In this document: in pieces, positions 17,368 through 26,588 of the stretch
How positions within the stretch are numbered: the first letter of the stretch is position 1
Layout of the letters: the number at the start of each line of letters is the position of its first letter
Source of the DNA: Solibacillus sp. FSL K6-1523
GTDB taxonomy: Bacteria; Bacillota; Bacilli; Bacillales_A; Planococcaceae
NCBI RefSeq assembly: GCF_038005225.1
Contig: NZ_JBBOSU010000001.1
Location: 2,902,001 to 2,966,000, forward strand
DNA: 64,000 nt
Direction of reading: 5' to 3'
The notes under the pieces: model-generated
Seen by the model: only the letters and a program-made list of their open reading frames with translations
Database searches by the model: none
Told to the model about the DNA's origin: nothing
Translations under genes and position numbers: made by a program

Positions 17368-17407
17368 ATGAATCCTTCTGTCTCACATATATAGATTATA
17401 AGGTAGT

Positions 17408-17534
17408 TTTAACTTGATTCAGCAAATATATTTGCCGAATCAAGTTAAGCCCCAGCGGATGTCACAGATTTTTTAAAGGACTTTTCGAGCGAGCTCGAAA
17501 AAATCTGGACGCAATTACGCTGAGGCGTAATTGA
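17408..17534 (-). repeat. composite palindromic intergenic repeat, copy 3 (short form)
   Basis: Inverted relative to copies 1 and 2. It begins TTTAACTTGATTCAGC, which pairs with a GCCGAATCAAGTTAA arm across AAATATATTT. Then come CGGATGTCACAGATTTT, the TTTTCGAGC/GCTCGAAAA hairpin, AAAATCTGGACG and the CAATTACGC/GCGTAATTG hairpin. It ends about 30 bp before the TTG start of the LysM gene, so it occupies that gene's upstream region. Confidence 0.92.
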
Positions 17535-17565
17535 TTCTATGAAAAAGAGGGACGGAGGGATTTTT

Positions 17566-17901
17566 TTGCGATTTCTAATTGCCTCGATCATCATCGTTGC
17601 CATTGCCTTTGTTATTAAGATCGATTTACAGGAAGGCACATTGCCACTCGCATCCTTTTATGAGCCGACTTCAGAATGCAAAAATGGAGAGGAACTTACA
17701 TATGTGACTGTGCAAGTAATGGAAGGTGATACGATGTACAGCCTTTTTGCAGCAACCCCTTCTCCGACTAAAATGACTTACCCAGATCGCCTTGCAAAAT
17801 TTTATCAACTCAACCCACACTTACAACTTCAATCACTCGTCCCAGGAGAACAAATATTAATGCCTATGCAAACAATTGCGAAAAAAAATTGCACAAATTG
17901 A
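17566..17901 (+). CDS. yqfZ: LysM-type membrane-anchored protein, YqfZ-like
   Basis: A 111-aa protein with an N-terminal membrane anchor (MRFLIASIIIVAIAFVI) and an extracytoplasmic LysM-like domain (VTVQVMEGDTMYSLFAA ... FYQLNPHLQLQSLVPGEQILMP). Two Cys residues (near the anchor and near the C-terminus) may form a disulphide. The TTG at 17566 has GGAGGG 7 nt upstream; the ATG at 17539 has no SD. It lies just upstream of ispG, as yqfZ neighbours ispG (yqfY) in B. subtilis. Confidence 0.78.
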   Translation: MRFLIASIIIVAIAFVIKIDLQEGTLPLASFYEPTSECKNGEELTYVTVQVMEGDTMYSLFAATPSPTKMTYPDRLAKFYQLNPHLQLQSLVPGEQILMPMQTIAKKNCTN

Positions 17902-18029
17902 AATCGTAGCGGTTCTTCCTTGTCCTTACAATCAGACACTGATAAAATAAGGGACAGTGACGGCTTACAAAAAGAATAGTTGAATCCATTCAACTACACA
18001 TTCACAAGCCTGAGAAGGAGAGAATTTTC

Positions 18030-19133
18030 ATGAGTGAAATCGTTCACCGAACAAAAACGCGTCCTGTGCGTGTCGGTAATTTAACAATTGGCGGCAATAA
18101 TGAAGTCGTAATTCAAAGTATGTGTACGACAAAAACACATGATGTTGAAGCGACTGTCGCTGAAATTAAACGTTTAGAAGAAGCTGGGTGCCAAATTGTA
18201 CGCGTCGCTGTTCCTGATGAGCGTGCTGCAGATGCGATTCCAGAAATAAAAAAACAAATCAATATCCCACTTGTTGCGGATATTCACTTTGACTACAAAT
18301 TAGCATTAAAAGCAATTGAAGGCGGCATTGATAAAGTTCGTATTAACCCAGGTAATATTGGGCGTCGCGAAAAAGTCGAGGCGGTTGTTAACGCGGCTAA
18401 AGCAAAAGGCATTCCGATTCGTATTGGGGTAAATGCCGGTTCATTAGAGCGTCATATCCTTGAAAAGTACGGCTACCCAACAGCTGATGGTATGGTCGAA
18501 TCCGCACTTCATCACATTAAAATATTAGAAGACTTAGATTTCCACGATATTATCGTGTCGATGAAAGCATCAGACGTAAACCTTGCGATTGAAGCGTACG
18601 AAAAAGCAGCTAAAGCTTTTGCCTACCCACTTCACTTAGGGATTACAGAATCAGGCACATTATTTGCTGGTACTGTAAAATCGGCAGCTGGTTTAGGTGC
18701 CATTTTATCAAAAGGAATTGGTAATACATTACGTATTTCTCTTTCAGCTGATCCAGTGGAAGAAATTAAAGTAGCACGTGAATTATTAAAATCATTCGCC
18801 TTAGCTTCAAATATGGCAACATTAATTTCATGCCCAACTTGCGGACGTATTGAAATTGACTTAATTTCGATTGCCAATGAAGTAGAAGAATATATTTCTA
18901 AATTAAATGTGCCTTTAAAAGTAGCCGTACTTGGCTGCGCAGTTAACGGTCCAGGTGAAGCACGTGAAGCGGATATCGGTATTGCCGGTGCACGTGGTGA
19001 AGGACTGTTATTCATGAAGGGCAAAACAGTTCGTAAAGTGCCTGAGGAAACAATGGTAGAAGAACTGAAAAAAGAAATTGATAAATTAGCAGATGAAATG
19101 GCTAAAAAACGCGAAGCCGAGGCGAATGCGTAG
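18030..19133 (+). CDS. ispG: (E)-4-hydroxy-3-methylbut-2-enyl-diphosphate synthase
   Basis: IspG (GcpE), 367 aa. It reduces the cyclic diphosphate MEcPP to HMBPP in the MEP isoprenoid pathway using a [4Fe-4S] cluster. The TIM-barrel start [16 protein letters not shown] is present. The cluster ligands are the two Cys in SCPTCGR and the Cys in [11 protein letters not shown], and the Glu near the C-terminus is retained. SD GAGAAGGAG precedes the ATG. It matches the usual bacterial two-domain length. yqfW follows 16 bp downstream. Confidence 0.97.
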   Translation: MSEIVHRTKTRPVRVGNLTIGGNNEVVIQSMCTTKTHDVEATVAEIKRLEEAGCQIVRVAVPDERAADAIPEIKKQINIPLVADIHFDYKLALKAIEGGIDKVRINPGNIGRREKVEAVVNAAKAKGIPIRIGVNAGSLERHILEKYGYPTADGMVESALHHIKILEDLDFHDIIVSMKASDVNLAIEAYEKAAKAFAYPLHLGITESGTLFAGTVKSAAGLGAILSKGIGNTLRISLSADPVEEIKVARELLKSFALASNMATLISCPTCGRIEIDLISIANEVEEYISKLNVPLKVAVLGCAVNGPGEAREADIGIAGARGEGLLFMKGKTVRKVPEETMVEELKKEIDKLADEMAKKREAEANA

Positions 19134-19149
19134 ATTAGGAGATGAGGGA

Positions 19150-19725
19150 ATGTCTACTTTAAAACATCGATTTGGCATTGATATTGATGGGACCGTCACT
19201 TGTCCCGGAACATTACTCCCTCATATTAATAAGCAATATAACATTAATATGAAATTAGCAGATGTAACAGAATATGACTTTTTAAGTGGTTTTCCGCATC
19301 CTGTAAACCGTGATGAATTCCAAGCTTGGTTTAAGGAAAATGAGCCATTTATGTACGAGGTAAGTGAGTTAGCTGAAAATGCACTACAAATTTTACAGCA
19401 GTGGCAGCCGAAGTATGAGCTTTATTATATTTCAGCACGCGGGACGAATGTGTTCGACGTAACGCAAAATTGGTTCAATCAATTTGAAGTGCCATACGAT
19501 CATATTGAGCTTATCGGCAGTCATAATAAAATTGCGATTGCCAAAAAGCATCAAGTAGAAGCTTTCTTTGAGGATAAGCATGATAACGCTGTAGAAATCG
19601 CAGAGGAATTAAACATTCCCGTAATTCTATTTAATACCCCTTATAACCAACAAGCGGTTCCAACGAACGTTATCCGCGTAAATAATTGGGTAGAAGCAAA
19701 TCATTGGATTTCTAAAAACTTTTAA
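19150..19725 (+). CDS. yqfW: HAD-family 5' nucleotidase (NT5C type), YqfW-like
   Basis: A 191-aa HAD phosphatase with the motif FGIDIDGTV (nucleophile Asp11 and acid/base Asp13), a Ser/Thr motif in YYISARGTN, Lys in SHNKIAIAKK, and the late acidic pair in FFEDKHDN. This is the pattern of the 5'(3')-deoxyribonucleotidase group. The ATG at 19150 has AGGAG upstream. It likely shares a transcript with ispG. The stop TAA forms the end of repeat copy 4. Confidence 0.85.
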   Translation: MSTLKHRFGIDIDGTVTCPGTLLPHINKQYNINMKLADVTEYDFLSGFPHPVNRDEFQAWFKENEPFMYEVSELAENALQILQQWQPKYELYYISARGTNVFDVTQNWFNQFEVPYDHIELIGSHNKIAIAKKHQVEAFFEDKHDNAVEIAEELNIPVILFNTPYNQQAVPTNVIRVNNWVEANHWISKNF

Positions 19726-19913
19726 CTTAATTCAGCAGAAATCCCCTACTTCGATAAGTGGGGGGATGAATGCCAAAAAGGCAATTCTATTCAGTGGGGG
19801 TTCAAACCCCTGCTGAATCAAGTTAAGCCCCGGCGGATGTCATAGATTTTTAAGGGAAGTTTTTCGAGCGAGCTCGAAAAAATCTGGACGTAATTACGCC
19901 GAGGCGTAATTGA
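19721..19913 (-). repeat. composite palindromic intergenic repeat, copy 4 (long form)
   Basis: It begins TTTAACTTAATTCAGC, with the TAA being the yqfW stop codon. The right arm is enlarged with two further hairpins (CCCCTACTTCG/GTGGGGG and GGGGTTCAAACCCC) before GCTGAATCAAGTTAA. Then come CGGATGTCATAGATTTT, the TTTTTCGAGC/GCTCGAAAAA hairpin and GTAATTACGCC/GGCGTAATTGA. Confidence 0.92.
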
Positions 19914-19927
19914 TTACGCACTAAACG

Positions 19928-19969
19928 AAAGAAACAACTCAGTTCACATGGAACTTGAGTTGTTTCTTT
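19928..19969. terminator. bidirectional terminator
   Basis: A perfect 14-bp stem (AAAGAAACAACTCA/TGAGTTGTTTCTTT) followed by TTTTTG. It separates yqfW (+) from the leftward muropeptide cluster that ends at 19985. Confidence 0.9.
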
Positions 19970-19984
19970 TTGATTATAAATACC

Positions 19985-20797
19985 CTAAAACAAACTCCCT
20001 ACACCAGTAATCGTCGTCGCTAAATCTTTCCGGTAATTTTCATGCTCCGGGTTTAAGCTGTTGACATTTACTTCATTGCCCCCAAGTGATGAATGAATGT
20101 AACGATCATCCCCAATATACATCGCCACGTGCTCTGGGAAGAACAGTAAATCACCGCGTTGCATGTCTTTTTGATCGATTGCCTTTAACGGGAAGCCGTC
20201 GAGGATTTTCGCATCTCGGTATATATACGCACCATTTAACATATAAGCCATCGAGCAAAGTCCTGAACAATCAATCCCAGCTGGCGTTTTCCCACCCCAG
20301 CGATAAGGTGAACCCAAATAGCTAAAGGCTGTCTTGATTACTTGCTCACGGAATAACGCTTGATTTAAAGTGTACACATGCGTGCGTTCTTGCACCCAAT
20401 CACTTCGTACATAACCAATCTCCCCCGTAACTAAACGCACTTTTGTCCAGTCACTTTCTATTTCGGCATCTTCAATCTCTTGAATAAAAGCACCGCGTGG
20501 TAACGTGATGATTTTAGCACTTTGAATGATTGGATTTACTAAAACATCTGCAAAACTTTGAATAACCACATGTTTTGCTTGTTCAATCCACGTGTTTTTT
20601 AACGCTTGATCATCTTCTATATTTTCTTTTAAACAATAGCCTTCATAACGATAAAATGTTCGAATTTTCGCCCATTTCTCATCAATATGTTCTATTATTT
20701 CAACTGGCATTCCATATAAAGCTTCATCCGCTATTTCCGATTGTGTATTTGGTTCTACTTGCAAATTGGCAATAGCTACTTTTATAAGAGCATTCAT
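19985..20797 (-). CDS. ykfC: NlpC/P60 gamma-D-Glu-diamino-acid endopeptidase, YkfC type
   Basis: A 270-aa protein with two SH3b-like domains (about residues 1-140) and a C-terminal C40 peptidase domain. The catalytic Cys is in GIDCSGLCSMAY, the His in PEHVAMYIG and the third polar residue in RYIHSS. The segment NGAYIYRDAKIL matches the YkfC group, which cleaves the gamma-D-Glu-mDAP bond of free murein peptides. There is no signal peptide, so it acts in the cytoplasm on imported peptides. It is the last gene of the 12-14 kb leftward cluster. Confidence 0.88.
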   Translation of the reverse strand: MNALIKVAIANLQVEPNTQSEIADEALYGMPVEIIEHIDEKWAKIRTFYRYEGYCLKENIEDDQALKNTWIEQAKHVVIQSFADVLVNPIIQSAKIITLPRGAFIQEIEDAEIESDWTKVRLVTGEIGYVRSDWVQERTHVYTLNQALFREQVIKTAFSYLGSPYRWGGKTPAGIDCSGLCSMAYMLNGAYIYRDAKILDGFPLKAIDQKDMQRGDLLFFPEHVAMYIGDDRYIHSSLGGNEVNVNSLNPEHENYRKDLATTITGVGSLF

Positions 20798-20812
20798 TTT
20801 AGTAAGTTCCCC

Positions 20813-21589
20813 CTATCCATTTTGAAAATGCGTATACGCGATTTTAGAAATTTGTCCGATATATTGCTTCGCCTTCTCATTGTCCGTAACCTCTGTCAAA
20901 AACACGCCGATAAAATAATCCACCTGATCCGTAAAAACAATGCCGACATCATGATCTACAGTGTCCAAACCACCCGTTTTATGCGCAATTTTAACATCAT
21001 CATCTAAATATCGTTTTAATGATTCATGACTTCTTTGGCGCAATAAAATATTGAGCGCCACTTTATTCCACTTAGGTGCGAGCAATGTCCCATCATAAAT
21101 TTGTTGAAATAAATGCTGCATATCACGAGCCGTTGTGACATTATCAAAGCCTTGTTGTTGGCGCCGGAAATCCATCATTTTCCTCTGAACTGATGTCGAT
21201 TTTAGCCCAATTTGCTGAAAATAATTATTTAGAGCGCCCATCCCGATAAAATCAATGCACACATTTGTTGCCGTATTATCACTCGTAATAATCATCCAAA
21301 GTAGTAGTTCATGCAGTGTAGCCGTCGTTTGCTGTTGCTCGGTTAGTAAACTAAAATCAACAATATTGGCATCTATGATTGGCACAACTTGTGAAAGCTG
21401 TCCATTCGTTTTTTCAAGATGATGTAATACCGCGATCAAAATCGGCACTTTAATGACACTCGCACTTGAAAAAACGGCTTCTGCATTTTTTTCTACAAGC
21501 GAATGATTCGTTTCATATTCTTGGACAATTACATGCACACGATACGGAATTTCATCAAGTAATTGTTGCAGCTGGTTTTTATACATCAT
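20813..21589 (-). CDS. beta-lactamase-fold serine hydrolase, cytoplasmic
   Basis: A 258-aa protein with the class A motifs: SVIK (Ser44-Lys47), SDN (103-105) and KTG (204-206). The class A general base Glu166 aligns with Asp140 and the following Leu-Asn is Phe-Arg. It is therefore unlikely to be an ordinary beta-lactamase. There is no signal peptide, which is unusual for the fold. The start codon directly follows the stop of the LD-carboxypeptidase gene. In this operon a role in hydrolysing D-amino-acid-containing cell wall peptides in the cytoplasm is the simplest guess, but the substrate is unknown. Confidence 0.8.
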   Translation of the reverse strand: MMYKNQLQQLLDEIPYRVHVIVQEYETNHSLVEKNAEAVFSSASVIKVPILIAVLHHLEKTNGQLSQVVPIIDANIVDFSLLTEQQQTTATLHELLLWMIITSDNTATNVCIDFIGMGALNNYFQQIGLKSTSVQRKMMDFRRQQQGFDNVTTARDMQHLFQQIYDGTLLAPKWNKVALNILLRQRSHESLKRYLDDDVKIAHKTGGLDTVDHDVGIVFTDQVDYFIGVFLTEVTDNEKAKQYIGQISKIAYTHFQNG

Positions 21590-22528
21590 TTAATCCATGA
21601 CCGTAATCGTTTTTGTTGTTGCATCGACCTTCACCGTTTTCCCAAGTGGTAAAGACATCGTTGGTAATACATGCCCACACGTTACATTCATTAAAATCGG
21701 AATATTTAAAGGTGTTAAAATTTCATCCACAATCGTTTCTAAACGCAAACTATTTTCTGGGTGCTTTGGATCTGGAGGACCACAATCCGTCCATGCACCT
21801 AACAGAATACCTGCTAAGCCCTCTAACTTCCCTGTCAATTGCAATTGTGTTAGCATGCGATCAATACGTTGTTCATTTTCCTCAATATCTTCTAAAAACA
21901 AAATTTTGCCCTGTAAGTCAATCTCATACGGCGTACCTAATGAAGCGACTACGAGCGTTAAATTCCCACCAACTAATTGCCCTGTCGCAGTACCTGGAAC
22001 AACTGTAACCATTTCTTCTCCTGGTGGATTCGCCAATTGATAGTCGCTCCCCTGCGTATTCGTCACGCTGTTAATGAAATAATCCCATGTGTAGCCATCC
22101 ATTTTTTCACGAATAAATTCGGTCGATGGCATCGGTGTATGGTACGTAACCAAATTGCATTGTTGATTCATTACAATATGTAATGCTGTTACATCACTAT
22201 AACCAGCGAATACTTTTGGATTTTCCCTAATCGTTTCCAAATCAAGCTTCGGTAATATTTTCGTTGCCCCGTAGCCCCCACGAATACTGAAAATGCCATC
22301 AATTTTAGGATTGGCAAACATCGCATTCAGTTCCTTTGCACGCAGTTCATCGCTACCCGCTAAATAACCGTGGCGTGCCCGACATGTTTCACCTACAACG
22401 ACGTGAAAGCCTAGTTTTTCAACCGCTTCAATCGCAGGCTGTAAGTTCTCCGGTGGCGTTGCTCCAGAAGCACTGACTAATGCGACCGTATCCCCTTTTT
22501 TTAATGATTTTGGAATAACCATTGTCAT
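21590..22528 (-). CDS. ykfA: muramoyltetrapeptide LD-carboxypeptidase (S66), YkfA type
   Basis: A 312-aa serine peptidase of family S66 (LdcA). It begins [19 protein letters not shown], has [16 protein letters not shown], the nucleophile motif [10 protein letters not shown], and the C-terminal Glu/His region ([17 protein letters not shown] and [10 protein letters not shown]). It removes the terminal D-Ala from L-Ala-D-Glu-mDAP-D-Ala. No signal peptide is present, so it acts inside the cell. It overlaps the preceding ATPase gene by 4 bp (ATGA). Confidence 0.93.
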   Translation of the reverse strand: MTMVIPKSLKKGDTVALVSASGATPPENLQPAIEAVEKLGFHVVVGETCRARHGYLAGSDELRAKELNAMFANPKIDGIFSIRGGYGATKILPKLDLETIRENPKVFAGYSDVTALHIVMNQQCNLVTYHTPMPSTEFIREKMDGYTWDYFINSVTNTQGSDYQLANPPGEEMVTVVPGTATGQLVGGNLTLVVASLGTPYEIDLQGKILFLEDIEENEQRIDRMLTQLQLTGKLEGLAGILLGAWTDCGPPDPKHPENSLRLETIVDEILTPLNIPILMNVTCGHVLPTMSLPLGKTVKVDATTKTITVMD

Positions 22529-23487
22529 ACAAGATTCCCCCTCTTTTCTAACTGCTCACGATAGCTCGCCTGTTCTTCCTTATTCGCTAAAACAAAATGT
22601 CCTGCATCAATTTCCACAAATTGTGGTGGATCTTCTTCATATCGATGCTGTGTTGGATCATACACTTGCAACGTTTTTTTGCGCTCTTTATGCGGATTCG
22701 GTTCAGGAACAGCCGCGATCAATGCTTTCGTATACGGATGAAGCGGATGATTAAAGAGCTTTTCTGTTTCACCGAGCTCCACAATTTTCCCCTTATAAAT
22801 AACCGCTGTACGATCTGTAATAAAACGTACAATCGATAAATCATGAGCAATAAATAAATACGTTAAATCCTTTTGCTCTTGTAAATTTGAAAGTAAATTT
22901 AGCACTTGTGCACGAATTGAAACGTCAAGTGCAGAAATGGGTTCATCCGCTACTATAAATTCTGGATCCATCACGAGCGCACGCGCAATGCCGATACGCT
23001 GACGTTGCCCACCTGAAAACTCATGTGGAAAGCGCGATGCAAACTCTGGCAATAAGCCTACTTCAAGCAATGCATCTTTCACTTTTTGCATGCGTTCTTC
23101 TTCAGATTTAAAGCGTTTATTGCTAATTAATCCTTCTGAAATGATATAGTCCACTTTGGCACGTTCATTAAGTGATGCACCTGGATCTTGGAAAATCATT
23201 TGAATCTTTTGCGTAATTTCTTTATCCCAAGCTTTTGGAATACGCCCATTTATTTTTTGTCCATGGAATAGAATTTCGCCATTAGAAACAGGGTTAATGC
23301 GCATAATCGCACGACCGATTGTCGTTTTTCCCGAGCCAGATTCCCCAACTAAACCAAATGTTTCCCCTTTATAAATATCGAAACTCACATCATCTACTGC
23401 TTTAAAATGTTTTTTTCCACCGCCAAAAATAATATCAATATTTTTTACTTCAATTAATTTTTCTTTTGTATGCTTACTCATTGACAT
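22525..23487 (-). CDS. oligopeptide ABC transporter ATPase, OppF/DppF/YkfD type
   Basis: An ATP-binding protein of 320 aa: Walker [15 protein letters not shown], signature [15 protein letters not shown], Walker [18 protein letters not shown]-loop IAHDLS, and the oligopeptide-type C-terminal extension ([16 protein letters not shown]). It works with the OppD-like subunit. I place the start at the ATG at 23487, with GGGAGG 4 nt upstream; a second ATG two codons on has wider spacing. It overlaps the OppD-like gene by 14 bp. Confidence 0.92.
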   Translation of the reverse strand: MSMSKHTKEKLIEVKNIDIIFGGGKKHFKAVDDVSFDIYKGETFGLVGESGSGKTTIGRAIMRINPVSNGEILFHGQKINGRIPKAWDKEITQKIQMIFQDPGASLNERAKVDYIISEGLISNKRFKSEEERMQKVKDALLEVGLLPEFASRFPHEFSGGQRQRIGIARALVMDPEFIVADEPISALDVSIRAQVLNLLSNLQEQKDLTYLFIAHDLSIVRFITDRTAVIYKGKIVELGETEKLFNHPLHPYTKALIAAVPEPNPHKERKKTLQVYDPTQHRYEEDPPQFVEIDAGHFVLANKEEQASYREQLEKRGNLV

Positions 23488-24520
23488 AGCGCCTCCCTTC
23501 TTCAAAAAATGCTTGCAACACCTCGGGGGGCTCAACTTTTGGTGCCTTTAAATCGAGCAGCCACGTTCTTGCAAAATGGGTGTCGGTTACTTTAAAGAAA
23601 GGCGGTCGCTCGACAAAATCAATTTTTAACGCATACTGATTACGCGGTGCAAAAGCGTCTCCTTTTATTTCTTTAAATAAGTTCGGTGGAGTCCCTTTAA
23701 TCGAATAAAGTTCTTCTCCCTTCACCCCTAATTGAGGGAGCGATGAAATTAATGCCCATGTGTATGGATGTTTCGCATTAAAAAATACTTCATCGGTTTT
23801 TCCCACTTCAATAATATCTCCTGCGTACATGACAGCAATGCGATCTGCTACCTTTGCAACGACACCAAGGTCATGCGTAATATAAATCGTTGATAACCCA
23901 TATTTTTGCTGTAAATTCGTTAATAGCTGTAAAATTTGTGCTTGAATCGTTACATCAAGTGCTGTCGTCGGTTCGTCACAAATTAATACATCCGGGTTAC
24001 AGGCGACCGCAATTGCAATGACAATCCGTTGACGCATCCCACCCGAAAATTCATGTGGATACTGTTTATAGCGTCTTTCCACATCATGAATGCCGACATC
24101 TCGTAAAAGCTGTAATGTTTTTTCGTACGCTTCTTTGCCCTTTAAATTTTGATGAAGCACGACACTTTCTTCAATTTGCTTGCCTACTGTTTTTAATGGA
24201 TTTAAGCTCGTCATTGGATCTTGCGTCACCATTGCGATTTGCTTACCACGAATTTTCAGCCAATCCTTTTCAGTCTTAAACTTCGCTAAATCATATCCGT
24301 TATATAAAATTTTCCCCGAATCTATATAGCCGTTTTTATCAAGTAAGCCCATAATCGACTTCACTAGCACCGATTTTCCCGATCCAGATTCCCCTACGAT
24401 TGCCAGGCTTTCTCCTTTATATAGATCAAGTGATATATCTCGAATGGCCGTTAATGTTTGACCGCGCAACTTAAATTTTATGACTAAATTTTGTATTGAT
24501 AATGTAGGCTGTTGTTCCAT
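23474..24520 (-). CDS. oligopeptide ABC transporter ATPase, OppD/DppD type
   Basis: A 348-aa ATPase with Walker [15 protein letters not shown], signature [16 protein letters not shown], Walker [17 protein letters not shown] and ITHDLGVVA. The C-terminus has the opp-type extension but lacks an obvious CxxxxxxCxxxxC iron-sulfur motif seen in some DppD proteins. It pairs with the OppF-like subunit to drive import of murein peptides in this context. Confidence 0.92.
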   Translation of the reverse strand: MEQQPTLSIQNLVIKFKLRGQTLTAIRDISLDLYKGESLAIVGESGSGKSVLVKSIMGLLDKNGYIDSGKILYNGYDLAKFKTEKDWLKIRGKQIAMVTQDPMTSLNPLKTVGKQIEESVVLHQNLKGKEAYEKTLQLLRDVGIHDVERRYKQYPHEFSGGMRQRIVIAIAVACNPDVLICDEPTTALDVTIQAQILQLLTNLQQKYGLSTIYITHDLGVVAKVADRIAVMYAGDIIEVGKTDEVFFNAKHPYTWALISSLPQLGVKGEELYSIKGTPPNLFKEIKGDAFAPRNQYALKIDFVERPPFFKVTDTHFARTWLLDLKAPKVEPPEVLQAFFEEGRRYVNE

Positions 24521-24535
24521 CGTTCGCCATCCCCC

Positions 24536-25510
24536 TTACACGTGATTTTTTGGATCTGCAGCATCTGCAAATGAATTCCCGATAATATAAAAGGCAATTG
24601 TAATAATACTAAGAACAATACTTGGGAAAATTAATTGATAGCGTAAATCCGGGGACATCATAAGTACGCGCCCTTCATTAATTAAATTTCCTAATGATGG
24701 TACACTTACTGGTAGCCCCAGTCCGATATACGTTAAAAATACTTCCGCTCCTATCGCAAATGGCACTGCTAAACTCATGCGTAACATAATGACTGAGATT
24801 AAATACGGCAATAAGTTTTTCAAAATAATGCGATATCCAGGAGTACCTAATGTTTTCGATGCTAAGTTATATTCACGGTCACGTAAAATCACAATCTGAT
24901 TCCGTAAAAAGCGCGCCATTTCTACCCAACCGGTAATACACATCGCAATAATAATCGTCGAAACGCTTGGTCTTAAAATATAGGACATTAAAATAAGGAC
25001 AATCGTTGTTGGAATATTATCGACAATATTGTATAGCTGCGTAAACGGCATTTCGAGTTTCCTTGAGAAGCCCCATAATGCACCAATTGTAAAGCCGACA
25101 ATCACTTCGACTATCGCAACAACAAAGCCGATATATAATGACGTTCGTGTCCCGTCCCAAATACGCGACCATAAATCCTGTCCAATTGAGTTCGTGCCAA
25201 ACCAATATTCCTCATTCGGTGCGACATTTCGATCTTGCATGCCTGTGTCGGGATTAATATAAATTTCAGTTGGTGACTTTTGATTTGGTAAATACGGCTG
25301 TATGAGTGTAAAACCGATGATAAAAACAACCATAAACAATAAGAAAACTGCTACTTTATTTTTTAGAAAAGAGCGCCATGTAGAACGCCAATAGGAATAA
25401 TTGGAGTAAGCCGTTTCTTCTGCTTTTGAATCATCTGCCACTGCAAAGTCAAATAATGTTTCATTCGATTTATCCGAAATATTCTGAATCTCTTTCGTAT
25501 ATAAGCCCAT
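24536..25510 (-). CDS. oligopeptide ABC transporter permease, OppC/DppC type
   Basis: A 324-aa permease. It has the OppC N-terminal cytoplasmic extension, a first membrane segment (about 50-70), an extracellular loop with NEEYWFGTNSIGQDLWSR, and the BPD-transport core with REYNLASKTLGTPGYRIILKNLLPYL coupling loop. Its ATG overlaps the stop of the OppB-like gene by 1 bp. Confidence 0.93.
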   Translation of the reverse strand: MGLYTKEIQNISDKSNETLFDFAVADDSKAEETAYSNYSYWRSTWRSFLKNKVAVFLLFMVVFIIGFTLIQPYLPNQKSPTEIYINPDTGMQDRNVAPNEEYWFGTNSIGQDLWSRIWDGTRTSLYIGFVVAIVEVIVGFTIGALWGFSRKLEMPFTQLYNIVDNIPTTIVLILMSYILRPSVSTIIIAMCITGWVEMARFLRNQIVILRDREYNLASKTLGTPGYRIILKNLLPYLISVIMLRMSLAVPFAIGAEVFLTYIGLGLPVSVPSLGNLINEGRVLMMSPDLRYQLIFPSIVLSIITIAFYIIGNSFADAADPKNHV

Positions 25511-26454
25511 TAGCGTACACTGTCCCCTTTCCCTAATTTAATACGAGGGTCTACAATGGCCATTAATAAGTCCCCTAAAATTAAGCCAATAATTCCAAGG
25601 GATGAAAAGAAAATAACGAGTCCTTGTACAACCTGATTATCTTGGCGCTGAATCGCATCTACCAATAGCCCACCCATTCCTGGAATCGAATACAACGATT
25701 CAATATAAATCGAGCCGGTAATCGTAAATAAAATCGTCGCCGGCAAATATTGTGCCATTGGAATAAAGGCGTTTCGCAATACGTGTTGGAACATAATCGT
25801 ACGTTCCTTCACACCCTTTGCACGAGCAAGCTTAATGTAATCTTTATTTAATTCATCCACCATATAACGACGCATCCACATCGCATAGGACGCAATAGGA
25901 CCGAGTGCCATTGAAACGAGTGGTAAAATAAAACTGATTGGATTGTATTCATCAAACAACATCGGCCAGCCGAACCAGCCCGTCACATACATTTGAATCA
26001 TAAGGAAGTACACCATCGCTGGAACCGCCACAACAAAGACGATATAGCCTGTTCCTAACCGATCGAGCCAGCGCCCTTTAAACTGTGCCATTAAAATACC
26101 GAGTGGCACACCAACTAATAAAGAAAGAACTACCGCACCTAATCCAAATAAAATCGAATACATCATTTTATCCTGAATAATATCTACTACTGGAACATCC
26201 GTACGATACGTAATGGACTTTCCTAAATCCCCTTGAAATAAATCTTTATAAAAATTCCCCAATTGGACAATTAACGGATCTCTTAAACCTAAATTTGTTA
26301 AGTAGACTTCCTGTTGGGCCTCTGACATTTTTTCAGCAGCTGCCCCTAAATAGCCTTCTTCAGGCATTAATCGTAATAGGGAGAAAACAATTGTGATAAT
26401 AACAAATAACGTAAATATGGATTGAATTAATCTTTTTCCTATGTATTTCAGCAC
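25510..26454 (-). CDS. oligopeptide ABC transporter permease, OppB/DppB type
   Basis: A 314-aa permease starting MLKYIGKRLIQSIFTLFVI with six membrane segments and the coupling loop DYIKLARAKGVKERTIMFQHVLRNAFIP. It forms the translocation path with the OppC-like protein. It is separated from the binding-protein gene by 134 bp that hold an attenuator-like hairpin. Confidence 0.93.
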   Translation of the reverse strand: MLKYIGKRLIQSIFTLFVIITIVFSLLRLMPEEGYLGAAAEKMSEAQQEVYLTNLGLRDPLIVQLGNFYKDLFQGDLGKSITYRTDVPVVDIIQDKMMYSILFGLGAVVLSLLVGVPLGILMAQFKGRWLDRLGTGYIVFVVAVPAMVYFLMIQMYVTGWFGWPMLFDEYNPISFILPLVSMALGPIASYAMWMRRYMVDELNKDYIKLARAKGVKERTIMFQHVLRNAFIPMAQYLPATILFTITGSIYIESLYSIPGMGGLLVDAIQRQDNQVVQGLVIFFSSLGIIGLILGDLLMAIVDPRIKLGKGDSVR

Positions 26455-26524
26455 TGTAAACGCCTCCTCGCTACTCTCTTTTTTTGTAGGTTCTCTTCAC
26501 AACTTATGCTCTGAAATAAGAAAA

Positions 26525-26555
26525 GAGATGCAGAAAAAATATTTTCTGTCATCTC
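26525..26555 (-). terminator. intercistronic attenuator after the binding-protein gene
   Basis: On the minus strand GAGATG pairs with CATCTC and CAGAAAA with TTTTCTG around a 4-nt loop, followed by TTTTCTT. It should reduce transcription into the permease genes, giving excess binding protein, as in the pst operon of this window. Confidence 0.65.
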
Positions 26556-26588
26556 CTGTCCTTACAACAAAATCTGCTCTCACTATGA

